This document shows, piece by piece, positions 12,223 through 23,166 of a stretch of DNA of 64,000 bases (position 1 is the stretch's first letter; each line of letters opens with the position of its first letter). A program made the translations under genes and the position numbers. This DNA is from Erodium maritimum (lineage: Eukaryota; Streptophyta; Magnoliopsida; Geraniales; Geraniaceae). The stretch spans positions 17,319,735 to 17,383,734 of the forward strand of contig OY997589.1 of NCBI GenBank assembly GCA_963921825.1, written 5' to 3'. The notes beneath the pieces were generated by a model. The model saw only the letters and a program-made list of their open reading frames with translations, did no database searches and was not told the origin of the DNA.

Positions 12223-13845
12223 ACGTCACAGTTCCGTGACGTCACCCGTGACGGGGAACCTCACGGTTCTGTGACCCGAACCATCACGAAGTCTATCAAG
12301 GCTCCGTGACATACCTGAGTTGGGCCTTTTGGGCCCATTTCATTGGATTTCGAGTAATTGGGACGATTATCTATAACCGAGTCCTTTTGGGGTTAATTGG
12401 GAATGCTTTCCTTTTTGAACCAATTGTGAATTACTCTTAATTCTAGTATTTAATTGTGATCCTAGACTTTGGACCCGAGCTCGGCGGAGGAGGATACTTT
12501 TGGACCTCGTGAAGTGACTAAGCGTTCGAAAAGCGTTCGATGTAGGGAAAGTAGCGAATACCGGTTTAATTGCGGAAAGTTACTAGTATGCATATAAGTT
12601 GCGAATACTTGATTTAATTGTTAGAATTGCATGATTAGGATGTGAGGAACGAGTGAAATGAGGGATAGCTTACGAGCCATGTCGAGCCGTAAGTTTGGGA
12701 ATTGTCGTGTTGTAGAAATGCATGCAGGCCATGTCGATCCCTTAGGCCATATGTTGATTGTGATGCCATGATCTATGATCTATGATTATCATGCATGATG
12801 TGTGGTTTATACGTTGTTAGGTTGAGAATCATGATATGGTATACTCGGTGTAGTATGTTGTTGCTATATGATCGGGTGCTTGATAGACCGATGTGAGGTG
12901 TTGCTGTAAGTTGGCTCCGTTGGTATACCGTGGTCGAACTATGGCATTGTGATGCGTCAGACTTTCTTGATGTATGTTCCAAGAGGATTTGTATTCCGGT
13001 ATGGTACCTACACCGAGGGGGTACGCCGGTGTAAGGTAGTACCTAGGCCACCGATGTAGGGTATGCGCGGTACCCCGGTGTGTGGTTCCGGTATGATACC
13101 TACATCGAGGGGGTATGCCGGTGTAGGGTATCTAGGCCGACGATTACTTGATCAGTGTTGTGATTGTGCCCCAACGGATTCCCGGGAAGACATCTAGGCC
13201 GATGCTGAGTGGTCATGTATGATGTATCGTGTTTGTGCCCCGATGTGGTTCCAGGAAGATATCTAGGCCGATGTTGTGTGGTCCGGTACGATATGGTTGA
13301 GTCGGGTTGTGGACAACCGGCGGGTTCGGGGACTGCGATACGGGACGTGTGATTGCTTTACTATGTATTGTATGTTTGATGATTGGGTAAGTGATGTGAG
13401 TACAGTGTGATAGTGTTCATGTGAGTGTGGTTGTGATGTTGTGTTCTCCGTGGAGGTCATTAGTGTTGTGCTTTGCTAGTATGCCCTAATTGGACGGTTA
13501 CTCGTGGTGACGAGCGGACACTCATCACCTTAACTACTTTTTCCTACTGAGCGAAAGCTCACCCCTTTACTTTATTGTTTCACAGATTTTGAGCGGGACG
13601 TGGCCTAGCAGGATTCTCGATGCTTGGGAGCTAGCGAGGGTCTTAGGCTAGCATTGTCTAGAGATGTACTGTTTATTTGCCATTAAACTCATTTATTACT
13701 TGGTTTTATCGAGCTGTGACTCATACCGTTATTGGGATCTTTTAAACTATTATTTGAGACCCATTTTGGTATTAAAATTGCTTTATTATTTATTATTTTA
13801 AATTCACGTCTCGAGTCCGGTCGAAACCGGATTTGGGGCGTGACA
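12223..13845 (+). repeat. Gypsy LTR fragment (5' part missing)
   Basis: Ends in the family terminus CCGGATTTGGGGCGTGACA at 13845 and contains the conserved stem-loop TGAGC-GAAA-GCTCA at 13548-13561. The first 1.2-1.5 kb of a typical LTR of this family is absent at the integrase junction. Subrepeats with CCGGTATGATACC and CCGATG motifs fill 12990-13290. It is either the 3' LTR of element 1 or the 5' LTR of element 2; deletions on both sides prevent a choice. Confidence 0.7.
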
Positions 13846-13925
13846 GTTAGTGACTTAAGTGTGTCGCTTTATGCGAATTTAAGAACTGAACATGTGCGTT
13901 TATCCGTGCAGCGGATATATACGAC

Positions 13926-15340
13926 ATGACGCCTACCTATGTACCACGAGGCACTAGGAGTCGGCCAGCTGGGGGCCGAGGGAAGCCGCCTACCATTGAG
14001 TCGGTAGGGGAAGCGAGTGCCCAAGGTACGTCCACTGAGGAGCACGTGAAAGATGAGGTCGGACCATCAGGGCTTCTGCCTAGTGTTCCGCCGGTCATGG
14101 AGCAGACCCATTCGACCACTCTAGAGGAGCCGGTACGCACTGTGCAGAGTCTAGTGGTGATCATCGCCCACAGAGAGGCTGCGGCCTCGGCACCCGAGAC
14201 TATGCCTGCTGCCACTACAGCTGCTGTCGTGAGGCCTGGTCAGGAAGCAGGCTACACCACCCAGATGCTGAGGGACTTTCTGAGGTTGGGTACGCCCACC
14301 TTTGCCGGGGAGCCATACCATGATGTAGCCGAGAGATGGATGGAGCAGATCACGAGGAACCTGGACACCTCAGAGATCGTGGATGATCACACGAGGGTGT
14401 CCTTCGCAGCGTTCCAATTGAAGGACGATGCTTACCACTAGTGGCGGCGTGAGCAGGGCAGAGTCGAAGATGACTTCCAACTGTTCGGAGAGCTGTTCCT
14501 GGAGCAGTATTTTTCGCAGTCAGCCCAGGAGGACAGGCATCAACACTTCCTGGAACTGCATCAGGGAGGGATGACGGTGTCGGAGTATGAGGCGAGGTTC
14601 ACCTCACTATCCCGCTTTGCACCGGAGATGGTGCAGACTGAGGCGCGTTGATGCAGGCGGTTTAAAGGGAGGACTTCATCCCTCGATTGTGGACCGAGTC
14701 ACAGCCCTGAGGACTCAGGTGTACTCGGAGATAGTAGATCAAGCACTAGCAGTGGAGCGACACTTTCGGGAGACCGCCAGGACCCAGGAGAGTAGGAAAA
14801 GGCCGAGTGACTTCTTGAGGCCGTCTGAGGTCCGTGACTAGAGGAGGAAGAGGACCTCAGGATCTTTCCGGCCGCAGACATAGTCTGACGGGATGCGACA
14901 GGTCGGATCCGTGGCATCCGTTGGACCTGCCTCATCAGAGCAGCTGTGTCACCTGTGCAGACAGCCGGGACATATAGCCCGAGATTGTTCGAGGAGCAGT
15001 GGGCCCGTAGCTCGCCCAGCGAGCGGTCAGACGAGATATGAGGAGAGGCCGAGTGACAAACAGCCGAGATGCTACCAGTGCGGACGACTAGGCACATCTT
15101 TGCTGGATGCCCCGAATGGGTTGGAGGTATGTCGGCACTGCGATCGCAACAGTCGCAGACCGGCCAGTCGCCTCAGTTCTCTCAGCATCAGGCTCAGGCG
15201 CCGAGAGCTCCCCAGTAGGCAGCGAGCGTGCCAGCGCCGAGACAACAGCAGGGAGCTACACAGCAGGTGGCCCTTCCACCACCCCCGAGGAGAAGACCTC
15301 AGGCACCGCATGGCAGAGTGTATGCGGTCACCGACTTCCG
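13926..15340 (+). pseudogene. Gypsy gag remnant, element 2
   Basis: Same gag family as 446-1746 and starting with the same MTPTYVPRGTRSR. Capsid signature near 14430 reads AYH followed by TAG in place of the usual WW. The frame continues with FLEQYFSQSAQEDRH, a frameshift near 14640, and a stop at 14839-14841. A CCHC knuckle CHLCRQPGHIARDC is readable at about 14947-14988, and a second one begins CYQCGR near 15070. At least three disablements are visible. Confidence 0.85.
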
Positions 15341-15394
15341 AGCTGAGGGACATGATTTCGATCATGAGATCGCTCAGGATAGGTGCTTCCCATT

Positions 15395-15806
15395 TAAATT
15401 TTGAGTGTCGTTGTTTTTGATACTGGAGTGTCACGTTCATTTACTTCTTCGTGTGCGCTGAATGTTGGGACTGAACTTAGAACCGTTGAACCCACCCCGT
15501 GCCTTGGCACGCCTGTTAGGGGTGTAGTAGTGTCAATTGTGAGTGTGAAATTAGAATAGCAGACCGTTGTTCCCTCGACGACCTTTCCGTACTCGACTTT
15601 TTCCTTCGAGTGTGATGAGAGAGTGTGAGAGCCAGATGGTGAAGTATCAAGCGTTCATCGATTGTTATCAGCAACGAGTGTCGGTGTTAGCAAGCCACAC
15701 GACGATCTCGCACGTACTGACGGCGAAACAGAGTTTGCCGACCAGCGTTGGCCGCAGAAGAGAAAGTACCGACCGTGCGGAGCCGAGGATGGTGCGAATT
15801 CCCTGA
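15395..15806 (+). pseudogene. Gypsy protease remnant, element 2
   Basis: Active-site text FDTGVSRSFTSS near 15410-15450 retains D-T-G. A later stretch YQAFIDCYQQRVSVLASH (about 15640-15705) corresponds to the segment after GMDWL in the intact family. Frames change between the two. No RT follows. Confidence 0.65.
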
Positions 15807-15839
15807 AATCATGTCCGAGGAATTGACCATAGGTGGCAG

Positions 15840-16532
15840 TGATTGCTAATGATATTACTCTGAGTGTTGATCTGTGTTGGCTGCTGTGATTACTTATGCT
15901 TGCTATGTGATCTTCTGTGATTTGAAATACAGTTATACATGAGTTTAGTGTATTGCCGTGCGAGTTCGCAAATGTGGTCGGTTGTGAGATAACCGTGATC
16001 GTTTTCTATTGAGAATTGTTAGGTGACGGGTGCTGAGAGCATAGTTGAGAAGAAATGTATGAGTTCGGTTCAGTGTTGAGTTTGATTTACGTGTTGCACC
16101 CGAGTGGGGATCAAGCGTTGTCTTGGGTTACTTGTTGAATTGATTCGTAGCTATTGTGCTTACTAGTATGCCCTAATTGGACGGTTACCCGTGGTGGTGA
16201 GCGGATAGCTCATCCCCTTAACTACTTTTTCCTACTGAGCGAAAGCTCACCCCCTTCATTATTGTTTTACAGGTTTCGATCGGGAGTTGGTTTAGAGGAC
16301 GCCTCAGAGCTGGGGAGCATGGCGAGAGTCCTTATTTTTGGGTTGTTTAGTGACGTACCTTCTTTGTATTAAACTTTGTTTTATTGTGGTACTCGAGCAT
16401 TTGACTCTTATTATCGGGATTTATGAGTTTGAACCATTGTTGGAGCTTATTTCATTTAAACTTACTTTATTTATGATTATTGTTTTTAGTTCACGTCTCG
16501 AGTCTGGTCAAAACCGGATTTGGGGCGTGACA
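15840..16532 (+). repeat. Gypsy LTR fragment (3' end)
   Basis: Last 700 bases of a Del-like LTR, ending GGATTTGGGGCGTGACA at 16532. It contains the twin stem-loops at 16197-16215 (GTGAGCGGATAGCTCAT) and 16236-16249 (TGAGC-GAAA-GCTCA) and a following TTTTACAG. It matches 62400-63098 by eye. The left boundary is approximate. Confidence 0.75.
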
Positions 16533-16540
16533 GACGGCCA

Positions 16541-17205
16541 CCGTCGAACCCATTCTATGGTCACCAGAAGAAGAAATGGTGTTGGTCATTGTGTGGCTTG
16601 AACATGCTCGGCTAGGGCAAAACATCTGTTACTGATCGGATATTTACAACTTCTATGTCTAATCGGCCTCTGATGCCGCCCCATTACGAACCGAGAAGCA
16701 GATTAAGGACCACTAGAAAAGGACGTCCATCAAATTAAGGCAATTCAATTTAATCTACCATGAAAAATTTCATGCTCGCTTGTTAGGGAAAAGTTGCATG
16801 TTTGGGTGTCGTGGAACAATAACCCATCTTATTGTCCCACCCCTCGGATCCCAAACCTTCTGACTGTGTTGCTTCAAGGCCTTCTTCAATCGGATCGTAT
16901 GTGTGTTCGATTGATAGAACTTTATCTTCTATCGGTTTTTGTCCGAAACCAAACCTCGATAATTCCAAGTCATAAACTTGGCCATCCAAACCTCCGAAAA
17001 ATAGTGCACAACAATACGAGGATACAAAGCGTGGCGACAGTATCGGGTACTTGAAGATCGATAGCAGTTGGATAATATTGGGGAACGGATATGTTAGAAG
17101 AGGATGTATCAATGTCACTCTCTTAGAGGAAAACAATTCTCGTCTACTATAAAGAGATCTAGCCTTAGAGGCTCAAAACTTAGCCTTGATAGCTCTGTAA
17201 CCTAA
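16541..17205 (+). pseudogene. Harbinger-type Myb/SANT (ORF1-like) remnant
   Basis: One frame read through three stops shows EPILWSPEEEMVLVIVWLEH, then LRTEKQIKDH and KLRQFNLIYHE. This is the pattern of the plant PIF/Harbinger accessory Myb/trihelix protein (WTPEED...W, ...K-QLK-HW...). A later segment in a shifted frame gives LLEENNSRLL and LALEAQNLALIAL, like the C-terminal coiled part of such proteins. In the element this protein helps the transposase bind DNA. The stops replace, among others, a Trp (DH-stop). The left side abuts an LTR fragment, so the N-terminus is lost. No functional product is expected. Confidence 0.5.
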
Positions 17206-17950
17206 TTGAAGATATTATTAGTTAAGAGTCATGAGAATGAATACCCGCAATGATAATAGATTTATTTAGGATATAAATGTTCCAAAATTATCTTATTTTT
17301 CTGTTCTTCCCTCGAAATTTGGGATTAATAGTATATGTTTTACCTTGACTATAGACTACTTCAGAATGGACAGAAATTATCACAAAATCAGTTTCCAAAT
17401 GTAATTTATTGATTGAAATAACACAACGATATTTCAGAACAAAATTTGACCAACATATGAGAATAGGAAGTACATTGAAATTCAACGAAGACGATCCTCA
17501 GAAAATTCATAGTTACGACACCACTTTGAATTGTCTCTCATAATAACTTTCCATCCGTGTTTGACGAATGAAACTCGATGTTTGTTTTTGTATCGATCGT
17601 TGGTCGCTTTGATAACATGGGCTTCGATTGTATTGACTGACTCCACCTTTTAGTTCGACTTCTACTAGTGATTTATGACTTATTTGGGATTTGGGGATAG
17701 AGATTTTCTAGAGATATAGTGCAGAAATTGATATACACCTTGTGCTAGTATTTGGCCTTGTTCTCGTGTGGAAAAGTCATGTCCACCCTATACAATTATC
17801 CTCTTCCGTCACATCTCATAGTGGACGGTTGTCAGGCCAAAGTCGTAATGGGACGAAACCATCGAAAATGATAAATATAGAGAAGTGAGAATATTATTTG
17901 GAAAAGTGATGAAAAAGACGTGGAGTGCAAATAATATTGTTTAAGGGGTA
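17206..17950. other. Unassigned AT-rich sequence
   Basis: Contains only short ORFs, no RNA gene and no repeat recognised by eye. It ends at the TTATACGGTA target copy of the following element. Confidence 0.4.
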
Positions 17951-17960
17951 TTATACGGTA

Positions 17961-19319
17961 GAGGAGAAATCTGGTGAGAACCATGTTTTAACGTAGGAAC
18001 CGCGAGAACCAATCTAAGTCATCCATTTTAGGAATGGATGGATGAGATGCAATTGAGTAGTTGACTGCAAAAAAACAACACTTTTTAGTAAGTGGTAAGG
18101 GCTTTTTAGTAAAACTATCATATTATTTTTTTTAACCAATTCACTAATTTAATTTTTCCCGCTTCGTTTGAACTCCGATTGGCTTCAAACTTGCGCCATT
18201 AGTTTTGTTTTTTTAAGGGCTTTCAATCAAGATCAGTCATGAATATATTATGAAGCACGAAAAAAAAAATTATTTTGGGGTTGATTTTTTTTTTTTATAA
18301 AAAATCTGGGTAATTTTTATCAACACTTTGCTCTGGATTTATCAACACTTTTACACTGGTTTTCTCAACACTTTACACTGGTTTTATCACCTCATTTTCC
18401 AAAACTGATCATAATTTTATCACCTCATCGCGTGCTTTTTATGAACACTAGTTTTATCAACACTAAACACTAGGTTTATCATTCAAATTACGTGTGTTTT
18501 ATCACCCCCATCACATGTTTTTTTGAAGCACAAATTTTTTTTTTATTTCGGGGCTAGTTTTTAAAGGAATTATATATGGGTAATTTTTATCAACACTTTG
18601 CTCTGGGTTTATCAACACTTTACCCTGTTTTTATCAACACTTTACACTGGTTTTATCACCCCATTCTCAAAAACTGATCATGATTTTTATCATCTCATCA
18701 CGTGCTTTTTATGAACACCAGTTTTATCAACATTAAACACTAGATTTATCATTGAACTACGTCTTTTTTATCACCTCATCACAAGTTTTTTTTATCAACG
18801 TTAAACTCTACTTATTATCAAAATTGAAAATGGTTTTTATCATCTCATTATTTGTTTCTTATCACCTCATTACATGTTTTTTTATCAACATTTAGCACTA
18901 GTTTGGTACTCCGATATAAAACATTTATTAGTGAAGATTTATCAACGCTCAACATTATTTTTATCACATTGATATAAATTTTTATTTTCGTGCTTCAAAA
19001 TATATTCATGACTGATCTTGATTTAAAGCCCTTGAAAAAAGAAAAATGTTGGCGCAAGTTTGAAGTTAATCGGAGTTCAAACGAATCGGGAAATATTAAA
19101 TTAGTGAATTGGTGAAAAAAAATAGACAATTGTCCACATGGCACCATGCTATTACAATTATATCCTTGCTTGTGTGAGAATGGTTGAAAGTGGCGTGAAT
19201 TTGGCTTGGATTGGGGTGATGATGTGGCATTTTGATGAGTGTTGGATCATAGATAAGTGTGGCTAGGATTGGTTCTCGCGGTTCCTATGTTAAGAGTGGT
19301 TCTCAATAGATTTCTCCCC
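17961..19319. mobile_element. MULE-like non-autonomous DNA transposon
   Basis: Bounded by a 10-bp direct repeat TTATACGGTA (17951-17960 and 19320-19329). Termini are inverted: GAGGAGAAATCT at the left and, on the other strand, GGGGAGAAATCT at the right, followed on both sides by GAGAACC and then a CCGCGAGAACCAAT block. A second inner inverted pair lies at about 18155-18265 and 18985-19105 (CGTTTGAACTCCGATTGG, GATCAGTCATGAATATAT). Target duplications of 9-11 bp with long inverted ends are typical of Mutator-like elements. There is no transposase; the centre is a repeat region. Confidence 0.65.
18290..18985. repeat. Degenerate TTTATCAACACT repeat array with a 285-bp duplication
   Basis: The core of the MULE-like element is built from variants of TTTATCAACACT and TTTATCACCTCAT. 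A segment beginning GGTAATTTTTATCAACACTT at about 18309 recurs at about 18590, so a unit near 285 bases is present about twice, with a third degraded part after it. No coding potential. Confidence 0.65.
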
Positions 19320-19540
19320 TTATACGGTAAGAGTAACACTATTTTTCTGATATATAGTATTTAAAAGATTTTCCAATGCATTTGGCCAATTCTTTTTGGC
19401 GGGCCAAACAGAATTATTGTCGAATCGTCCGTAAAATCCGTATGGGTCGTTAAATTCTTGTACCCTCGTAAATGGACCTATGGAATCGGGCATGTACTCG
19501 GTGTTGATCTTAAGTCACCTCCATTGCAGGTGTTTCAAGT

Positions 19541-20154
19541 AGGGTTGACAAAACGCATCGACCCCAACTGGAACCTGACATCCCCACCCCGTGTAAGGTG
19601 AGTTCGGGGCATAGATTTTTTAAGCAGACGGTAAACGAGGATTTTGGCGGGATGGGGGTGGGGTAAGCACTCCCCTCCTCCTCACATAATATCTTGTTTT
19701 AACATATGATATTTATTTATTTATATTTTATATCTAAAGATAGAAAAGTTGATTTGAATATGTCAAATAGTGATTTTTACTTATATCACCAACATATGAA
19801 TATAATATTTGTTTAAGGATTTTGCAAAGTATCGTGATTAAGGAAGCTGCTCGAAGTTCAAGATGAAAAATTACATGTTGTACCATAATAAAGTCGAGTT
19901 GGGGAAATCTAACTTCTATGTTATAAGACATTTCTTCAAAAATTTTCTATTATGTGTAAACTGTTATGAGACACAGATGTCATGTGATGTTTGTTTTATA
20001 TACATTGAGAATTGTGTGATGTCAAAATGTATCTTTTTTTCCAAAACTGATAATTCCTGTTCCCCACGAGATGAGAACAGAATGGAGTCAACATGAGGAA
20101 CATAACGAAGTCGAAATGCGGGATCCCCTCCCCAAACCCGCCTCATTGTCATCC
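19541..20154. mobile_element. Possible hAT-like MITE
   Basis: Left end AGGGTTGACAA and right end TTGTCATCCTT are inverted copies of one another with mismatches, and G-runs such as GGGGGTGGGG lie inside. This resembles a common plant family of short G-rich miniature elements. No clear target duplication was found. The Harbinger element starts directly next to it. Low confidence. Confidence 0.3.
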
Positions 20155-20157
20155 TTA

Positions 20158-21234
20158 GAGCATCTCCAATGGTTTGACATGACTAGTGTCAAGAAGTCAT
20201 GTTAAGAGGTGCTTTTTGGCTCCCTGACATGGCTTCTCCAATGGTCTGACATGACTAGTGTCAGGGGTCATGGTAGCACACTTTCAATAATTAAAAAAGG
20301 ACCCCAAATATTTTTAATATTTTGATTTGAAGTCAAATATAAAATGCATAATTATTATTTTTATTTAAAGCCGCATATAAAATACATTAAAATTCACAAT
20401 TAATATTTAATTGCGGCCACCATCTCCATATCTAGCCCAAATGTGTTCGATGAGATCAGCGTGGAGTTGGTGATGAACATCCCGATCCCGAATCCTTGTT
20501 CTCTGGCTCATGATACTTTCCCTGGTCACCGCCGGTAATGGTCCTCTACGGACGTTTGGGTCCGGGACACCAATATCTGCAAACGGATCAGTGGGTCACG
20601 ACATCCGTTCATCCTCAACGATCATGTTGTGCAGGATAACACAAGCAGTCATGATCACTGAGAGTGAACTCATATCCCACATTCGGCTCGGGCGAGTGAC
20701 GATGTGAAACCGGGCCTGTAGAACTCCAAACGCTCATTCGATATCCTTCCTACACGCCTCTTGGTATCTAGCAAAGCACCTTTGCTTCGGCGTTTGTGGA
20801 GCAGGTACTGACTTCACAAATGTTGCCCAAGCAGGATAAATTTCATCTGTCAAGTAATACGAGATTTCATATTCTCTACCGTTGACCTTGAACTTCACAT
20901 ATGGAGCGAAGCTTCGAAATGCATGGGAGAACAAGGTAGACCTATTGAGCACGTTGATGTCGTTGTTGGAGCCCGGTATCCCGAAAAAAGAGTGCCAAAT
21001 CCAAAGGTCTTGGGATGCAACGACTTCTAGCATGATTGATGGGACGTTCCTGTGGTCCATACTTGCGAACTATGCAGACCATGACACATGACAGTTCTTC
21101 CAATCCCAATGCATGCAGTCAAGACTCCATATCATCCGTGGGAAGCCACACTCTTCGTTGATTCGCAACAAACGTCTTGTATCTTCCACGGTCGGGCGTC
21201 GTAGATATGTCCGCCCATAAACCTTGATGACGCT
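20158..21234 (-). mobile_element. PIF/Harbinger element A, truncated
   Basis: The end at 20158 reads GAGCATCTCCAATGG, a terminal inverted repeat typical of plant PIF/Harbinger elements, preceded by the trinucleotide TTA (20155-20157), the family's target site. The other end is missing: the sequence breaks at 21234 where a LARD LTR starts. Confidence 0.75.
20607..21234 (-). pseudogene. Harbinger (HARBI1-like) transposase, C-terminal part, copy A
   Basis: DDE nuclease of PIF/Harbinger elements. Read on the minus strand from 21234: VYGRTYLRRPTVEDTRRLL, SLDCMHWDWKNCHV (first catalytic Asp), then a TAG, MDHRNVPSIMLEVVASQDLW (second Asp), FFGIPGSNNDINVLNRS, YYLTDEIYPAW, and the third acidic position in DIE followed by TGA where the family has Arg. 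It then continues [19 protein letters not shown] and [14 protein letters not shown] to a stop near 20607. Two premature stops make it inactive. The N-terminal half lies beyond the LARD insertion and is not present here. Confidence 0.85.
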
Positions 21235-23062
21235 TGATGCGGGTGCATTTTAACACATAAAAGGGCCACATTTTATCGAGTTATATAGGCTTTTAGTCCT
21301 GTTTCCTATCATATAGTTAGGTTTATCATGAATAATTGTGTTTCTCTGTTTTTTCGGTGTTTCAATGGAAAACCGATGTATTTTGGGTGTTTCGTTCTTG
21401 AGGATCGTCGAGAGGGTCGATTTAGTTTGCTCTGAAATATATTCATGACTGGTCTTGTTTTGCAGGTCTCGAGAAGAGGAATTTTTTGGCGCAACAACGA
21501 GATCGATCGGAGTTCAAACGAAGCTGGAGCGAGAAAAATAGCAAAAAAGGATGAAAAATGGAGCAACAAACCAGGAGATGACACGTGTCCCAGGCCCAGC
21601 CGCCGCTCACCCCAGCTCGCGACACGTGGCACCACCATCCCAACCGTCATTTCGCCCTATGCCGACAAGTGTCCAAGTCGGCTCTGCCCCTGCCTGCGTG
21701 GCTCGCCCACGTGACGCCATATGTCCCAGCCTGGCCCACGCTAGCCGCCCTCTCTCCTCAGCCCGCCACCTGTCCAAACACAGCCTCTCTCCCCTGCCGA
21801 CACCTGTCCACCCAGCAGCTGCCCTCTCACGCGTGGTCCATTCCTCGCGCGACACCTGTCCCGACTGTCTCCTCTCTTGTGTTGACGCTTGTTAGGGCAG
21901 CTTCTCTTCCCTCTTCATTTATGCTCAGCCGCAACTCGAAGGGGACTTTATGTACACCATTTCTACAGAGCACGGAGCACGAAGGAGAAACACCATTTTT
22001 TGTACAACATCTTTATTTCTTTTTTTTTATTTCTAGAGTTTGTAAGAGAGTTTATTATATTGAATCAATATTTGAGGATCTATTTTTTTGTGGGTAGAGA
22101 ACCATTTTGAGATTTATTTGGGTGTTGATTTTTGGAGACAAACTCCATTGTTGGCTACACAAGGGAATTTCTTTTGGTGGATCTTCAAGAGCTTCAAGGA
22201 GAGAGATCGAAGAAGAGGAAGAGCAACATTAGACGACTAATTTGGTGATTGTATCTCAACTTTTATCTTGATTATGAATTTAATTGTTTTCTCCTTTTCA
22301 TCTTTGCATTTTCTCACATGAACAACTAAACCCCCAATTTCTAGGGTTATGGGGGATTAGAGTAGTGATTTCATATAAATTGGATGCTTCGATTGTGGTG
22401 ATTGATGATTTGTATTAGTGTCTATGATTGATTTGTGCGTAATGCTTTACCTCCCGTGTAGGCTTGGTAATTGTTTCGAATTAGGATCTGTTGCTCGAAA
22501 GAGGAGGATTCTAGTTAAGTCAAAAATCGATCATAGGTTGGATTTAAATCCTTAGCTAGAACTAGCGGGATTAATACAATTGCAATAGCTATAGACTTGT
22601 TTGGTCGAAAGTTAGAAGTTTTCATAGAGATTAACGCTTTGGGTCTTCCTACATCGTGATTCAAAAGAACTCGGTGGTTAGATTCCATTAGGGCCCGAAT
22701 CGTTCGAAAGAAGTTAGGACTAGAGTCGAGACAACTCGTTGCCTCTAATATAAGTCGACATCGCAACAATCGAACGTGTTCAATTTTATGGAATGAACTC
22801 GATGAACCCATGCCCTTGATCTCTCTTCACTTGATTCAAGATAAGAAAACTCTCTGTTAAATTCTGTATTTTCTTTTTAGTCGTTATAGGTTTATTTTCA
22901 AAACATAAAAACTCGGTTTTTACCGAAACAGTTTAGTTACAAACTTTGAATAGAGAGTGATTGTCTATTGCTCCTTTGGGCTCGATATTCCGGACTTCAA
23001 ATCCGATTACTACTTGACGACCGGTGCACTTGTTGTGTCCTGTTTTCGCGTTTAAACCCGCA
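21235..23062 (+). repeat. LARD-2 5' LTR
   Basis: 1828 bases. The GC-rich part (21575-21900) holds a run of degenerate ACACGTGTCC-like motifs: GACACGTGTCC, GACACGTGGC, AAGTGTCC, CCCACGTGAC and GACACCTGTCC. The AT-rich 3' half carries the block shared with the other LARD LTRs. Confidence 0.85.
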
Positions 23063-23077
23063 GAGCATCAAGTTTTA

Positions 23078-23095
23078 TGGCGCCGTTGCCGGGGA
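23078..23095 (+). other. LARD-2 primer-binding site
   Basis: TGGCGCCGTTGCCGGGGA begins 15 bases after the LTR end, the same spacing as in copy 1. It would prime minus-strand synthesis; the type matches Athila/Tat elements. Confidence 0.65.
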
Positions 23096-23166
23096 GCAAT
23101 TAGGCAACCCTTGCTATATAGTTTGTGTTACGACTGTTTCATTTCTTTTTGTATATATTCTTTTAG

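Larger units (their letters stand above)
1..13845 (+). mobile_element. Decayed Ty3/gypsy (Del/Tekay-like) element 1, nested host of other elements
   Basis: Pieces of one plus-strand gypsy element lie at 1-2218 (leader, gag, protease), about 8128-8773 (reverse transcriptase), 10686-12222 (end of RT, RNase H, integrase) and probably 12223-13845 (LTR fragment). The order gag-PR-RT-RH-IN is that of Ty3/gypsy. The gaps are filled by a minus-strand LARD element and a solo LARD LTR. About 60-80 codons between protease and RT are missing at the first insertion, so that junction is a deletion as well as an insertion. Stops and frameshifts run through every domain, so the copy is inactive. Assignment to the Del/Tekay chromovirus clade is an inference from LTR length of about 3 kb, the tRNA-Met-type primer site of a related copy at 63102, and the gag and protease style; no chromodomain was seen. 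Confidence 0.8.
13846..15840 (+). mobile_element. Gypsy element 2, internal deletion derivative
   Basis: Begins directly behind an LTR terminus but at a point about 390 bases into the leader as judged from 1-445, so primer site and early leader are deleted. It carries gag and part of the protease, then jumps to an LTR fragment near 15840. RT, RNase H and integrase are absent. Confidence 0.7.
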
